A stretch of 64,000 nucleotides of DNA from Citrifermentans bremense R1. Lineage in GTDB: Bacteria > Desulfobacterota > Desulfuromonadia > Geobacterales > Geobacteraceae. The stretch spans positions 33,307 to 97,306 of the forward strand of contig NZ_AUGE01000016.1 in the NCBI RefSeq assembly GCF_000426865.1, given 5' to 3'. This document shows positions 54,864-63,114 of this stretch, piece by piece. Position numbers and translations under genes: made by a program. Under the pieces are notes generated by a model. That model had not been told where the DNA came from. It ran no database searches and saw only the letters and a list, made by a program, of their open reading frames with translations. The stretch's first letter is position 1, and the number at the start of each line of letters is the position of its first letter.

Positions 54864-55799
54864 ATGGTAGTCGGTTTCATCGGCAGCAAGAAGGTTGCGG
54901 TCTTTATACTCGTGCTGGTGCTTGTCATCGTCGTATATGAGGGGGTAACCCAGCAGGTTACGGCAAAAATACTTATTGCCGGCGCCTTCCTGCTGGCAGC
55001 AAATCTAGTCTGCTGCATGTATGTGAACGCGGGTAGAGTCGCAAAAAGGAGCCTGCGCCAGACGGGATTCGTCACCTTTCATACGGGACTTCTCGTCATC
55101 CTGCTGGGAGGCGTGGTCAGCTATTACACCTATTCGGTTGGATACGTGGAAGTCGCCGAAGGGAACAGCTTTAGCGACGAGCGCTCCAGTTACAACGGCT
55201 GGAAGCAGCGGTTCGGAAGCAGGAAGGGGACCGGCGTTCAGATAGGCGTGAAGAAGATTCACCTGAATTTCTGGGAAAACGGCCAGATCAAGGAATATAC
55301 CAGCCAGGTAGTCATCAGGGATGGCGGCATGGAAAGGGAAGCAGTTCTGGAAGTAAACGGATCCGTGAGGCACCGCGGCCTGCTGATAAACCTCGCGCGT
55401 TATTTCGGCCTCGCGCCTCACTTCGCGCTGGAAACAGCGCAGGGTGAGAAGGAAGGGTATATATATATCAGCGACACAGGCAAAACCAACACCTTTACCA
55501 TCCCCGCCCTGGGGTACGAGGCCACCGCGGCCTACCGGAACATCACCGACCGAGCCGTCGCTGTCTCGGTCTGTGCTCCCGGGAAGGGATGGGTGAGCCG
55601 AACCATGGTTGCCGGCGACGTACTGGATCTGGGCAAGGGGCGGTTGAAGCTCACCGGCATCTCCCTTTGGAACGGCATTACGGTGGTAAAGGACTCGGGG
55701 AAAGAAATCACCTTTGCCGGATTCGCGCTGTTTCTTGCCGGCTTGTTGATGTATTACCTACGTTTTTTCCAGGAGGCTTTGAGAAGTGGCAGAGATTGA
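54864..55799 (+). CDS. resB: ResB-like cytochrome c biogenesis protein (system II)
   Basis: 311 aa. Two membrane helices at the N-terminus (VAVFILVLVLVIVVYEGV and ILIAGAFLLAANLVCCMYV), a third in HTGLLVILLGGVVSYYTYSVGYVEVAEG, a ~170-residue periplasmic region and a C-terminal helix (FAGFALFLAGLLMYYLRFF). This is the ResB/CcsB layout, the partner of CcsA in holding apocytochrome during haem attachment. It is shorter than Bacillus ResB (over 500 aa), as is common in deltaproteobacterial CcsB. It overlaps the ccsA gene by 14 nt. Confidence 0.88.
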   Translation: MVVGFIGSKKVAVFILVLVLVIVVYEGVTQQVTAKILIAGAFLLAANLVCCMYVNAGRVAKRSLRQTGFVTFHTGLLVILLGGVVSYYTYSVGYVEVAEGNSFSDERSSYNGWKQRFGSRKGTGVQIGVKKIHLNFWENGQIKEYTSQVVIRDGGMEREAVLEVNGSVRHRGLLINLARYFGLAPHFALETAQGEKEGYIYISDTGKTNTFTIPALGYEATAAYRNITDRAVAVSVCAPGKGWVSRTMVAGDVLDLGKGRLKLTGISLWNGITVVKDSGKEITFAGFALFLAGLLMYYLRFFQEALRSGRD

Positions 55800-56616
55800 A
55801 AAGTTGCTGTTGTTTGCCTCAATAATCACCTGCGGGGTGAGTTGCGTATTCCACATCATCGGCTGGATTTTTTCCAAAGATACGGTCTTCAGCATCGGGA
55901 AAGGGCTGATCTGGCCCTTCCTTGGCCTCGTTACCGGTGCGATTGCCGTGCGTTGGCACCACCTTGGCCACGGACCGTATATCACCCTCTACGAGGTCCT
56001 GCTTTCAAATGTCTGGGTTGCCACGGCATTGTATCTCGCGGTCACCTTCAAGCGCAAAGGCCTCGAGGCGATAGGGGTCTTTGCCATGCCGATCATACTT
56101 CTCACCGTTGGGGCAGTCGTGATGTCCCCGTCTCATTCCTCCAACCTTACCCCTGCCTACAAAAGCGTCTGGCTGATTCTGCACATTTGCTTTGCGAAGC
56201 TCACCTACGGAAGCCTCGTCGTTGCTACGGCACTCTCCATTTCCATACTTCTCAAACGGTATGCGGCAGAGAAACACCGCTTCATGATGCGGTTGACCGA
56301 GCCAGAACGAGCCGACCGACTCTGTCACAAACTCATCGCCGCGTCACTGATGTTTGCCTCGATAATGATCGTCTCCGGTTCCATCTGGGCGAATCAGCTT
56401 TGGGGGAAGTACTGGGGATGGGACCCGGTGGAAGTCTGGTCGCTGATCACCTGGATCGTGTACGGCCTGTATCTCCACCTGCGCATCACCTACCGTTTCA
56501 AGGGGGTTCCCGCCGCGGTCTACTGCATCAACTCGTTTCTGGTTTCTGCAGTTTCCTTTTTCATCATGCCCTACGTTTTGAATACCGTGCACAACAGCTT
56601 CATGTTCGCGAAGTAG
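55786..56616 (+). CDS. ccsA: CcsA/ResC-type haem delivery protein
   Basis: 276 aa from GTG 55786 (AGGAGG upstream), overlapping resB. About eight membrane helices; the tryptophan-rich haem-binding segment WGKYWGWDPVEVWSLITWIVYGLYLH is the WWD motif of the CcmC/CcsA family, and the flanking histidines (RWHHLGHGPYITLYEV, VLNTVHNSF) are candidate haem ligands. With ResB it exports and attaches haem to CxxCH motifs. Its placement right after a 25-motif cytochrome suggests a dedicated assembly pair. Confidence 0.93.
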   Translation: MAEIEKLLLFASIITCGVSCVFHIIGWIFSKDTVFSIGKGLIWPFLGLVTGAIAVRWHHLGHGPYITLYEVLLSNVWVATALYLAVTFKRKGLEAIGVFAMPIILLTVGAVVMSPSHSSNLTPAYKSVWLILHICFAKLTYGSLVVATALSISILLKRYAAEKHRFMMRLTEPERADRLCHKLIAASLMFASIMIVSGSIWANQLWGKYWGWDPVEVWSLITWIVYGLYLHLRITYRFKGVPAAVYCINSFLVSAVSFFIMPYVLNTVHNSFMFAK

Positions 56617-56827
56617 AAGAAGGTTCCTGCCCTGCCGTGACGAAATGCTTTACAACTCACTGTCGATTTCTTTTACACACCGTAAGCATTCCCCGCAGGA
56701 ATCATTGGAATATTCACACTTTAGCAGCACTACGGATCTTGCGCGTCTCCCAATTTTTCAGTCATTTCAAACAAATGTATAAACGATAGGTATATAGTCC
56801 GACGTGGCTACGGGATGGATTATAACA

Positions 56828-56843
56828 TGGCATGCCTACTGCA
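56828..56843 (+). promoter_or_regulatory. Sigma54 promoter for the PEP-CTERM gene
   Basis: TGGCATGCCTACTGCA: -24 TGGCAT, 5-bp spacer, -12 CTGCA. The start would fall near 56855, about 32 nt before the ATG at 56887. Confidence 0.78.
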
Positions 56844-56886
56844 CTTGCTGGAGCATCTGTTTAATCATTGATTGAGGGTATATGCC

Positions 56887-57549
56887 ATGAAAAAACTTAT
56901 TTCAGCAACTGTCCTAGCGCTCTCCTTGATAGCAACCCAAGCCTTTGCTATCCCGGAACTGCAACTGTACATCCCGGGATCAACCTACATCAGCGACACC
57001 TGGGTCATCAACAGCAACAGTTTCGAATTGTGGGTGATCGGCAACGGTGCCAAAGGACCTATTTACGGTGTGTCCCTGGCCGCAGCATATGCTACTGGAG
57101 AGACCGGAACCATCAACATCACCCCTACTGGCAGCAGCACCAGTCTTGCGGTTGCGCTTAGCGGAGGAGACGGAACCAGCCCGCTTTTGGGGGACGGCAG
57201 CAGTCTGTCGCCCCACGCCCCCTGGGGTGCCGGAACCAGCTGGTACTCCTACCTCTTGGGTGATTTCACCTCCAAAGCAGACACCATTTACGACTACACC
57301 CCCGGTAGTACGGACCATGGTCTCGGCCAGATCAACAAGTACAACGTAGACATCGTCGGTTACGCAAGCGGGCTGCACTTCGACGCTTACGACCACTACG
57401 AAAGCAAAAACCACACTACTTATGTCGTCAATCCTTTTTCGCATGATGGCGAGAACACCAACCCCGTTCCGGAGCCGGGCACCGTGGTCCTGCTTGGCGC
57501 AGGTCTTCTCAGCCTCGCCATTTACGGGAAGCGCCGTCGTAACCAGTAG
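56887..57549 (+). CDS. PEP-CTERM sorting-domain protein
   Basis: 220 aa from ATG 56887. Signal peptide KKLISATVLALSLIATQAFA. The central part is Gly/Ser/Thr-rich beta-type sequence. The C-terminus VPEPGTVVLLGAGLLSLAIYGKRRRNQ (194-220) is a full PEP-CTERM signal: VPEP motif, hydrophobic helix, basic tail. Such proteins are processed by exosortase and usually linked to extracellular polysaccharide. No exosortase lies in the window. A sigma54 promoter precedes it, as reported for PEP-CTERM genes controlled by PrsK/PrsR. Confidence 0.92.
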   Translation: MKKLISATVLALSLIATQAFAIPELQLYIPGSTYISDTWVINSNSFELWVIGNGAKGPIYGVSLAAAYATGETGTINITPTGSSTSLAVALSGGDGTSPLLGDGSSLSPHAPWGAGTSWYSYLLGDFTSKADTIYDYTPGSTDHGLGQINKYNVDIVGYASGLHFDAYDHYESKNHTTYVVNPFSHDGENTNPVPEPGTVVLLGAGLLSLAIYGKRRRNQ

Positions 57550-57592
57550 CCACGGCTGAACAGTACAGGCCATCGCCCAGCGGTGGAAATGA

Positions 57593-57624
57593 GAAACCCG
57601 GCTTTCACGCCGGGTTTCTTTTTT
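57593..57624 (+). terminator. Intrinsic terminator after the PEP-CTERM gene
   Basis: GAAACCCGGC and GCCGGGTTTC with a 6-nt loop, then six Ts. Confidence 0.92.
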
Positions 57625-57685
57625 CATATGTACGGGTTTCCTGATTCTCGGACCCCGCCCCCCTAACCAGCGCGACGGCTTCCCA

Positions 57686-58741
57686 TCACCAAATCTGCCG
57701 GAACGCTGAGGCTTTCATAGCCGCAAAAACTTCGCATCCCACTTTCAATTCCAATTCCTCCGCTGCTTGGCTGACCACTTCCGCCACAAGAGTATTCGTA
57801 CCACAGGCTAATTCAACGCCTATCCGACCGGCTGATTCAAAAAGTGATGTGACTTTACATTGTAAAAGGTTCCGTGCGCTAATGGCCTGCGGGTGTTTCT
57901 TGAACAGGATGATGTCCTTCGAGGAAAGCTCGTAATGTGCCTGGTCCAGGAAAAGGCCCGCAGCTATGAGGAGAGTGCTGTTGCCGAACCGGTAACGGTA
58001 TAGCCCCCGCTCTCGCTCTGCATTGCCCAAGTGAAGCAGGTTCACGTATCCCACGGGCGAAAGCCCCATTCGCGTTCGCGCCAGGGCCTCACATGTGGTC
58101 ATGTCAACCACTTGCCCCTTTGACAGTACAAGGGTCTGCTCCGTCATGAGTCGCATCTCTACCATTGAGTGAGATATGAAAAGATAGGGGATGCCGAACT
58201 CGCTGGCTACCTTCTTCAGGTAGGGGATTATGTGGAACTTCAATCCATCGTCGAGAGCAGACAACGGCTCGTCCATGATCAACAGTTGCGGATTGCAAAG
58301 GACCGCCCGGCCGAGCGCGATGCGTTGCTTTTCCCCTCCCGACAGGTTGCCGACCCCGCGTTCAAGCAAGTGGGACAGACCAAGAACTTCGACCAGGCTG
58401 TGAAAGTCGATAGTGCGAAGTTCGCGGTCAAGCCACCTGTGCCCGTAGAGCAGGTTTTTTTTCACATCCAGATGGGGAAACAGCGCATGCTGCTGAAAAA
58501 CCATTGCAATGCGGCGCTTTTCCGGCGCAACATTTATTTTTCTCTCTTTACTGTAGAGACAGCGGCCATCAAGCAGTATCTCGCCTGCATCTGGCCTCTC
58601 CAAGCCGCAAAGCAGGCGAACCAGCGTAGACTTGCCACTACCTGACATCCCGAAGATGCCGAGACTCTTCCCGCTGAAGTTCATATCGATCGACAACGCG
58701 AAACTGGAGTACGCCTTTTCCACCTTGATCAAAAGATTCAT
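57686..58741 (-). CDS. modC: Molybdate ABC transporter ATP-binding protein
   Basis: 351 aa. Walker A GMSGSGKST, Q-loop VFQQHALFPH, ABC signature LSGGEKQRIALGRA, Walker B LLIMDEPLSALD. The C-terminal ~65 residues (LLQCKVTSLFESAGRIGVELACGTNTLVAEV) form a TOBE/MOP domain that binds molybdate oxyanion. Its ATG overlaps the modB stop by 4 nt. It powers molybdate (or tungstate) import. Confidence 0.94.
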   Translation of the reverse strand: MNLLIKVEKAYSSFALSIDMNFSGKSLGIFGMSGSGKSTLVRLLCGLERPDAGEILLDGRCLYSKERKINVAPEKRRIAMVFQQHALFPHLDVKKNLLYGHRWLDRELRTIDFHSLVEVLGLSHLLERGVGNLSGGEKQRIALGRAVLCNPQLLIMDEPLSALDDGLKFHIIPYLKKVASEFGIPYLFISHSMVEMRLMTEQTLVLSKGQVVDMTTCEALARTRMGLSPVGYVNLLHLGNAERERGLYRYRFGNSTLLIAAGLFLDQAHYELSSKDIILFKKHPQAISARNLLQCKVTSLFESAGRIGVELACGTNTLVAEVVSQAAEELELKVGCEVFAAMKASAFRQIW

Positions 58742-59433
58742 GCACCGTTTCTCCGTGCAGCTTTTCGGGCGAACCTCTCATGCAGGTACATGACAGCAAC
58801 GGAAATCGTCACGGATGCCAGGCAAAGCGACAGCGCCATTTGTTCGCTGGTGGGCGAGCAGGCATACTCGTAGATGGCCAGGGGAATGGTCTGAGTGACC
58901 CCCGGGATGTTGCCCGCGACGATTATGGTGGCGCCAAACTCCCCGAGACTGCGTGCGAACATCAGGGACGATCCGGCCAGAAGGCCGGTTAGCGACAGAG
59001 GAAGAATAACGCTTATCAGAGTTCCAAACCAAGTTGCGCCCAGGGTACGGGCCGCATGAATGAGTTGCCTGTCGATTCCTTCCAGCGAAGTTCTCAGTGA
59101 CCGGACCAGGAGCGGGAACCCTACCACTGCGGACGCGACAACGGACGCCTTCGCGGTAAAAATGATCCGGATGCCGTGCTGACTGAGCCAGGCTCCCAGC
59201 CAGCCGTGGGTCCCGAACATCACCAGTAGCAGGTATCCCACCACCACCGGTGGCAGGGTGAGCGGCAGGTTTACCAGCACTTCAAGCAGCAACTTCCCCC
59301 GGAACTCGAGGTAGGTGAGCAGGCAGGCGACGGCGTATCCAAAAGGAAGCGAGAGGATGGAGGCCGCCGCCGCCACCTTGATGGATAGGGCGATTGCTTG
59401 GTAGTCAGCGGGAGAAAGGGGGGGCAGCAACAT
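58738..59433 (-). CDS. modB: Molybdate ABC transporter permease
   Basis: 231 aa with about five membrane helices. The EAA loop LIHAARTLGATWFGTLISVILPLSLTGLLAG is the site that contacts the ATPase. It begins 2 nt after the stop of the MoaE-like gene and overlaps modC, so the genes are translationally coupled. Confidence 0.94.
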   Translation of the reverse strand: MLLPPLSPADYQAIALSIKVAAAASILSLPFGYAVACLLTYLEFRGKLLLEVLVNLPLTLPPVVVGYLLLVMFGTHGWLGAWLSQHGIRIIFTAKASVVASAVVGFPLLVRSLRTSLEGIDRQLIHAARTLGATWFGTLISVILPLSLTGLLAGSSLMFARSLGEFGATIIVAGNIPGVTQTIPLAIYEYACSPTSEQMALSLCLASVTISVAVMYLHERFARKAARRNGA

Positions 59434-59435
59434 GA

Positions 59436-59816
59436 TTACCCGCAGACCTCGTTCTTCACGATGGTCTGCATCTTACGGAGCCTGGCAACACCTTGCTTAC
59501 AAGCCGCAAAGGCATCTTCGCTGTTCGGGGAACTCGCTGCCGCCAAGGAGATGATTTCGCCGACGCAGAGCCGCCCGGTACGTCGGATCAAAAGGGTGTC
59601 GACGAGCCTGAAGCTTCGCTCAAGTTCCTCAGCTATTGTTCGCAATTCCGCCTCCGCGTCGCCTTGGGTGCCATAATCGATGTAACTCGTCGTCCCAGCC
59701 TCTCCGGTCTGCGGCTTGACCACAGCGAAATGCAGCACAATTGAACCTGCAGTTTCTGCGGGAATACTGTCGTAGATCTTGGACGGGTCGATTTGATCGG
59801 AGGTAATTATGACCAT
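59436..59816 (-). CDS. MoaE-like protein inside the mod operon
   Basis: 126 aa. The pattern GSIVLHFAVVKPQ, SYIDYGTQGDAEAELRTIAEELE, LLIRRTGRLCVGEIISLAAASSPNSEDAFAACKQGVARLRKMQTIVKNE follows the molybdopterin synthase large subunit MoaE. Two features differ: the usual HR before the GxLxVGE motif reads RR, and the SPHR motif reads SPNS. A lysine is kept in the C-terminal IVKNE, where MoaE has IWKxE. It may be a regulatory or specialised MoaE rather than the housekeeping enzyme. It sits between modA (24 bp) and modB (2 bp). Confidence 0.72.
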   Translation of the reverse strand: MVIITSDQIDPSKIYDSIPAETAGSIVLHFAVVKPQTGEAGTTSYIDYGTQGDAEAELRTIAEELERSFRLVDTLLIRRTGRLCVGEIISLAAASSPNSEDAFAACKQGVARLRKMQTIVKNEVCG

Positions 59817-59840
59817 ATTTTTTCCTTATAAACGTAGTCG

Positions 59841-60584
59841 TCAGTGGGACGCGAAACCGTATTTGGCAAGTACCGCCTTGGCCTCACCCCCCATTAGGAA
59901 ACCAAGGAAGTCGGCTGCCTCCTTATTTCTGCCCCCGGCTGCCGTGAGCGCCATGGGATACACCACCCTAGGATAAAGCTCCTGAGGAACAGTGAAGAGT
60001 ATCCTCGCTTTTTTCGCCTGCAGAGCATCTGTGCGGTACACAAAGCCGCCGTCCACTTCGCCGCGCTCCACGTACATGAGGCATTCGCGCACATCCCTTG
60101 CCATGACCAACTTCTTCTCGATCTGCTTATCCAGTCCCGCTTTTTTCAGCGCCTCGGTGGCATACTCACCGGCTGGCACACTCTTCGGGCTACCAATAGC
60201 AATGCGATCCAACTTGACCAGATCCCGTAGCGAGGTCGCCTTGCCCGGGGTGCCTGCAAAAACAAGGGTGTTGTAAGTAAAGGTTCCGATGCTGCCAGGA
60301 TCGACCAGTTTCTTCGCCTTGAGATAGTTCATCCATTCGACATTGGCCGAGACAAACAGGTCTGAGGGAGCGCCGTGTTCGATCTGTTTGGCGAGTTGTC
60401 CGGACGCCGCGTAATTTTTCACGAACTTTACGCTGGGGTGCTTGTGGGAATAGCTGTCGGAAAGCTCGTTAACCACCTCCTTGAGGCTTGCAGCCACGGA
60501 AAGGTTGACCTCGCCGGCTAGGGCGGGCGAGACCAAAAGGGTGCAGCAGATAAGGAAGAGGATCAACTTCTTGAGAGAATGCAT
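59841..60584 (-). CDS. modA: Molybdate-binding periplasmic protein
   Basis: 247 aa. Signal peptide HSLKKLILFLICCTLLVSPALA. The ModA core shows VAASLKEVVNELSDSY (oxyanion-binding Ser), NYAASGQLAKQIEHGAPSDLFVSAN and the closing VVYPMALTAAGG. Captures molybdate or tungstate for ModBC. It is the first gene of the operon modA, MoaE-like, modB, modC. Confidence 0.94.
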   Translation of the reverse strand: MHSLKKLILFLICCTLLVSPALAGEVNLSVAASLKEVVNELSDSYSHKHPSVKFVKNYAASGQLAKQIEHGAPSDLFVSANVEWMNYLKAKKLVDPGSIGTFTYNTLVFAGTPGKATSLRDLVKLDRIAIGSPKSVPAGEYATEALKKAGLDKQIEKKLVMARDVRECLMYVERGEVDGGFVYRTDALQAKKARILFTVPQELYPRVVYPMALTAAGGRNKEAADFLGFLMGGEAKAVLAKYGFASH

Positions 60585-60991
60585 GATTCCTCCAATGTTG
60601 CAGTGGATAAGGGGCGCCGGTTCGCTACATCGTTGTCTGTTACTGCAGCGCAGCCCGTTATATTGGCACTACGCCTTCTGCTCGATACATACTTTCATTC
60701 CTGACCTGGTACGCGGAGACCATCACCTTCGTTATGAACGATATTACACAACACATGCCATGACACCGCTCGCAGAATAACTTATTAAAATCAGGCGAAA
60801 ACAATGAGCCATTAAGCAATCAAATCTACAATGGCTGTCTGTTTTTTGTTCTTTTATGCCGACAAACTCGGCAGCGGGATAAGAAGCGGAAAAACTCCCC
60901 AAAGAGCGCGCCGCCGTTTTCAGCCATGCCGCCACGCATAAGCCTGGCGGCATGGTTCTAAGCCGTCTCAGGCCGCAACCTCTTTGCCCCC
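60585..60991. other. Intergenic region between modA and the HxlR gene
   Basis: 407 bp. Upstream of modA there are two CGTTAT half-site-like sequences (60656-60664 and 60729-60735, the latter followed by GAACGATATTAC) that could belong to a ModE operator. A hairpin (CCATGCCGCCA 60924-60934 with TGGCGGCATGG 60945-60955) lies just beyond the HxlR stop but lacks a T run. No gene seen. Confidence 0.5.
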
Positions 60992-61393
60992 CTACCTGTC
61001 CGCTCCCGGGTGCACTGTCCGCTTAAGCACCATGATGGCCGGCAGGTTGCTTTCGATCCAGTCTGCCAGGGCCTCTACCTTCTCTCCTATGGCCCTTCCC
61101 AGCGGGGTCAGCGAGTATTCAACGTGAGGCGGCACAACCGGATAGGAAATCCGGTCGACGAATCCATCCCTCTCCAGATATTGGAGGGTCTGCGCAAGCA
61201 TCTTTTCACTCACTCCTCCCACTTTGCGCCGCAGCTCGCTGAAGCGGTGCGTCCCTTCCATCAGTGCGACCAGCACGAGAACTCCCCATTGGCTGGTGAC
61301 ATGCTTCAGGATCTCCCGGGACGGGCACTGTGTGGAGAGCAGCTCTCCGCGGCGCAACTGGTCCGACAGAGTGACGACTTCGGATTCAATCAT
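60992..61393 (-). CDS. HxlR family transcriptional regulator
   Basis: 133 aa. N-terminal cysteine in TQCPSREILKHVTSQWGVLVLVALMEGTHRFSELRRKVGGVSEKMLAQTLQYLERDGFVDR, the HxlR winged-helix signature; the RISYPVVPPHVEYSLTPLGRAIGEKV region completes it. The single Cys near residue 23 is where QorR/HypR/YodB-type members sense quinones or aldehydes. It is divergent from a QorB-type reductase gene, the same arrangement as ytfH/ytfG in E. coli, so it most likely represses that gene and itself. Confidence 0.92.
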   Translation of the reverse strand: MIESEVVTLSDQLRRGELLSTQCPSREILKHVTSQWGVLVLVALMEGTHRFSELRRKVGGVSEKMLAQTLQYLERDGFVDRISYPVVPPHVEYSLTPLGRAIGEKVEALADWIESNLPAIMVLKRTVHPGADR

Positions 61394-61396
61394 GAC

Positions 61397-61427
61397 ACTT
61401 ACCTTTTTGTGCGTACTTACTTTTTGT
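61397..61427. promoter_or_regulatory. Direct repeat operator between HxlR and qorB
   Basis: ACTTACCTTTTTGT (61397-61410) is repeated as ACTTACTTTTTGT (61415-61427) with an 18-bp offset. It lies 4 bp before the HxlR start and about 65 bp before qorB, fitting a regulator that binds two successive turns. Confidence 0.6.
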
Positions 61428-61490
61428 AATCGTTGTTGCTATGCTTCACCTGTAACACAGATCGCATGCACACATAAAGGAGATACTCAT

Positions 61491-62348
61491 ATGATCGTCG
61501 TCACTGGAGCCACCGGACAGTTAGGGCGCCTCGTCATCGCATCGCTTCTCAAAAAAGTACCAGCCTCCCGCATCGTCGCCGCGGTACGGAACCCCGACAA
61601 GGCCAAAGACCTTGCCAACCTCGGCGTCCAGGTTCGCCGGGCCGACTACGACCTGCCCGAGAGTTGGGAAAGCGCACTCGTCGACGCCGAGAAGGTGCTG
61701 CTGATCTCTTCCAGCGAGGTTGGCAAGCGCATCGGCCAGCACCGCACCGTCATCGATGCGGCCAGAAGGGCCGGCGTGAAACTTCTCGCCTACACCAGCC
61801 TGCTGCGGGCCGATAGCTCCCCCCTCGGACTCGCCGCCGAGCATGTCGCCACCGAAACCATGATCCGCGACTCCGGTATCTCATTCGTCATGCTACGTAA
61901 CGGCTGGTACACCGAGAACTACGCCGCCAGTATCGCTCCGGCGGTCGAGCATGGGACCTTCTACGGCTCCGCCGGCGACGGCCGGATCGCGTCGGCCGCC
62001 CGCGCCGACTACGCAGAAGCCGCCGTTGCCGTGCTCACCACTGAAGCGGAGGGGGGACGGGTCTACGAACTGGCCGGCGACAAAGCCTACACACTCACCG
62101 AATTCGCCGCCGAGATTTCCCGCCAGTACGGCAAGCCTGTCAACTACGTCAACCTCCCCGAACTCGAGTACAAGAAGCTGCTCGTTTCCGTTGGGCTTCC
62201 TGAGCCGGTCGCAGCTCTCCTGGCCGATTCCGACAGCGGCGCCGCAAAAGGTGGTCTCTTCGACGATAGCCGTCGACTGAGCACCCTGATCGGCAGGCCG
62301 ACCACCGCCCTGGAAGCGGTGATAGCCCAAGGCAAAAAAGGCGCGTGA
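61491..62348 (+). CDS. qorB: NAD(P)H:quinone oxidoreductase, QorB/NmrA type
   Basis: 285 aa from ATG 61491 (AAAGGAG upstream). Rossmann motif VVTGATGQLGRLVI at the N-terminus, ISSSEVGKRIGQH and the LRNGWYTENY segment near residue 145 are typical of QorB (YtfG) and related atypical SDR proteins; length equals E. coli QorB (286 aa). It reduces quinones, probably as a detoxifying step. Divergent from the HxlR regulator gene. Confidence 0.92.
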   Translation: MIVVTGATGQLGRLVIASLLKKVPASRIVAAVRNPDKAKDLANLGVQVRRADYDLPESWESALVDAEKVLLISSSEVGKRIGQHRTVIDAARRAGVKLLAYTSLLRADSSPLGLAAEHVATETMIRDSGISFVMLRNGWYTENYAASIAPAVEHGTFYGSAGDGRIASAARADYAEAAVAVLTTEAEGGRVYELAGDKAYTLTEFAAEISRQYGKPVNYVNLPELEYKKLLVSVGLPEPVAALLADSDSGAAKGGLFDDSRRLSTLIGRPTTALEAVIAQGKKGA

Positions 62349-62386
62349 AGCGCCCGGCTTGCCTCTTCAAGATTCCAAGCGCAAAA

Positions 62387-62418
62387 AAGCCCGCCGTGTT
62401 GCACGGCGGGCTTTTGTT
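62387..62418. terminator. Intrinsic terminator after qorB
   Basis: AAGCCCGCCGTG, loop TTG, CACGGCGGGCTTTT; A and T runs on both sides make it bidirectional between convergent qorB and fic. Confidence 0.92.
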
Positions 62419-62508
62419 CATTCGAACACTATAAGCTGGGTTGTGGTCTCCGATTATCAGGCGGTGGCCGGAAGTGGCCTGCCCTCCCTCATGTCAAATG
62501 ACTCACGG

Positions 62509-63114
62509 CTACAGATCCTCGGTCTTAAATTCGCTATAGCCTTCGTAGTAATAGCTGACATCGATCCCCTTCATAAACAAGGCGCGGTCGTCAATCTGGT
62601 CAGTGAGGGCTTGCTTCAGCAGGAATTTTATTTCAAGGTCTTTCACCACACTGCGCTGCATGGCGGAAAGATATTCTTCTTTGTCGACTTGGTTCCAATC
62701 CACCACCTGCCGGGTTTCTTTTTTAAGCATCAGATCCAGCCAGATGCGGGTGGCGCGGCCGTTGCCTTCGCGGAAAGGGTGGGCAACATTCATCTCGACA
62801 TATTTTTCGATGATTTGGTCAAACGTGCTCTGGGGCATGGCATCGATATGTTTCAACGATGCCTCTAAATACATGAGCGGCACGAAACGGAAATCTCCTT
62901 TGGCTATATTTACATCACGGATTTTTCCGGCAAAGGGATAAATATCTTCAAACAAATAGGCGTGGATAGTCGCGAGTCCGGCGAATTTACCCACCTCGAC
63001 CTTGTCGATGTCGCCAGAGTCAAAAAGCTGCCTGGCTTTTTGTTTGCTGAATTTTTCTTCGGCTCTGGCCAATTCGATCTGATCGGTGATGTTTAATTTG
63101 TTTTCGAGAATCAT
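62509..63114 (-). CDS. fic: Class III Fic-family AMP transferase with C-terminal inhibitory motif
   Basis: 201 aa. The catalytic Fic motif HPFREGNGR lies at 112-120, with the preceding KYVEMNVA helix and the flap region [16 protein letters not shown]. The C-terminus SYYYEG (187-192) is the S-x-x-x-E-G inhibitory motif of class III Fic proteins such as Neisseria NmFic, which this protein resembles along its length, including the tail. The enzyme transfers AMP from ATP to a protein hydroxyl and is held inactive by the Glu of the inhibitory helix. Its start overlaps the stop of a short upstream frame (ATGA). Confidence 0.92.
   Translation of the reverse strand: MILENKLNITDQIELARAEEKFSKQKARQLFDSGDIDKVEVGKFAGLATIHAYLFEDIYPFAGKIRDVNIAKGDFRFVPLMYLEASLKHIDAMPQSTFDQIIEKYVEMNVAHPFREGNGRATRIWLDLMLKKETRQVVDWNQVDKEEYLSAMQRSVVKDLEIKFLLKQALTDQIDDRALFMKGIDVSYYYEGYSEFKTEDL

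Noticed and set aside
60666..60683. TGGCAC sequence upstream of modA as a sigma54 promoter
   Set aside because: The downstream GC is about 3 bp too far for a -24/-12 element, and the orientation does not face modA.
62359..62868. 169-codon plus-strand ORF overlapping fic
   Set aside because: Antisense to the well-supported Fic protein and it passes through the qorB terminator.
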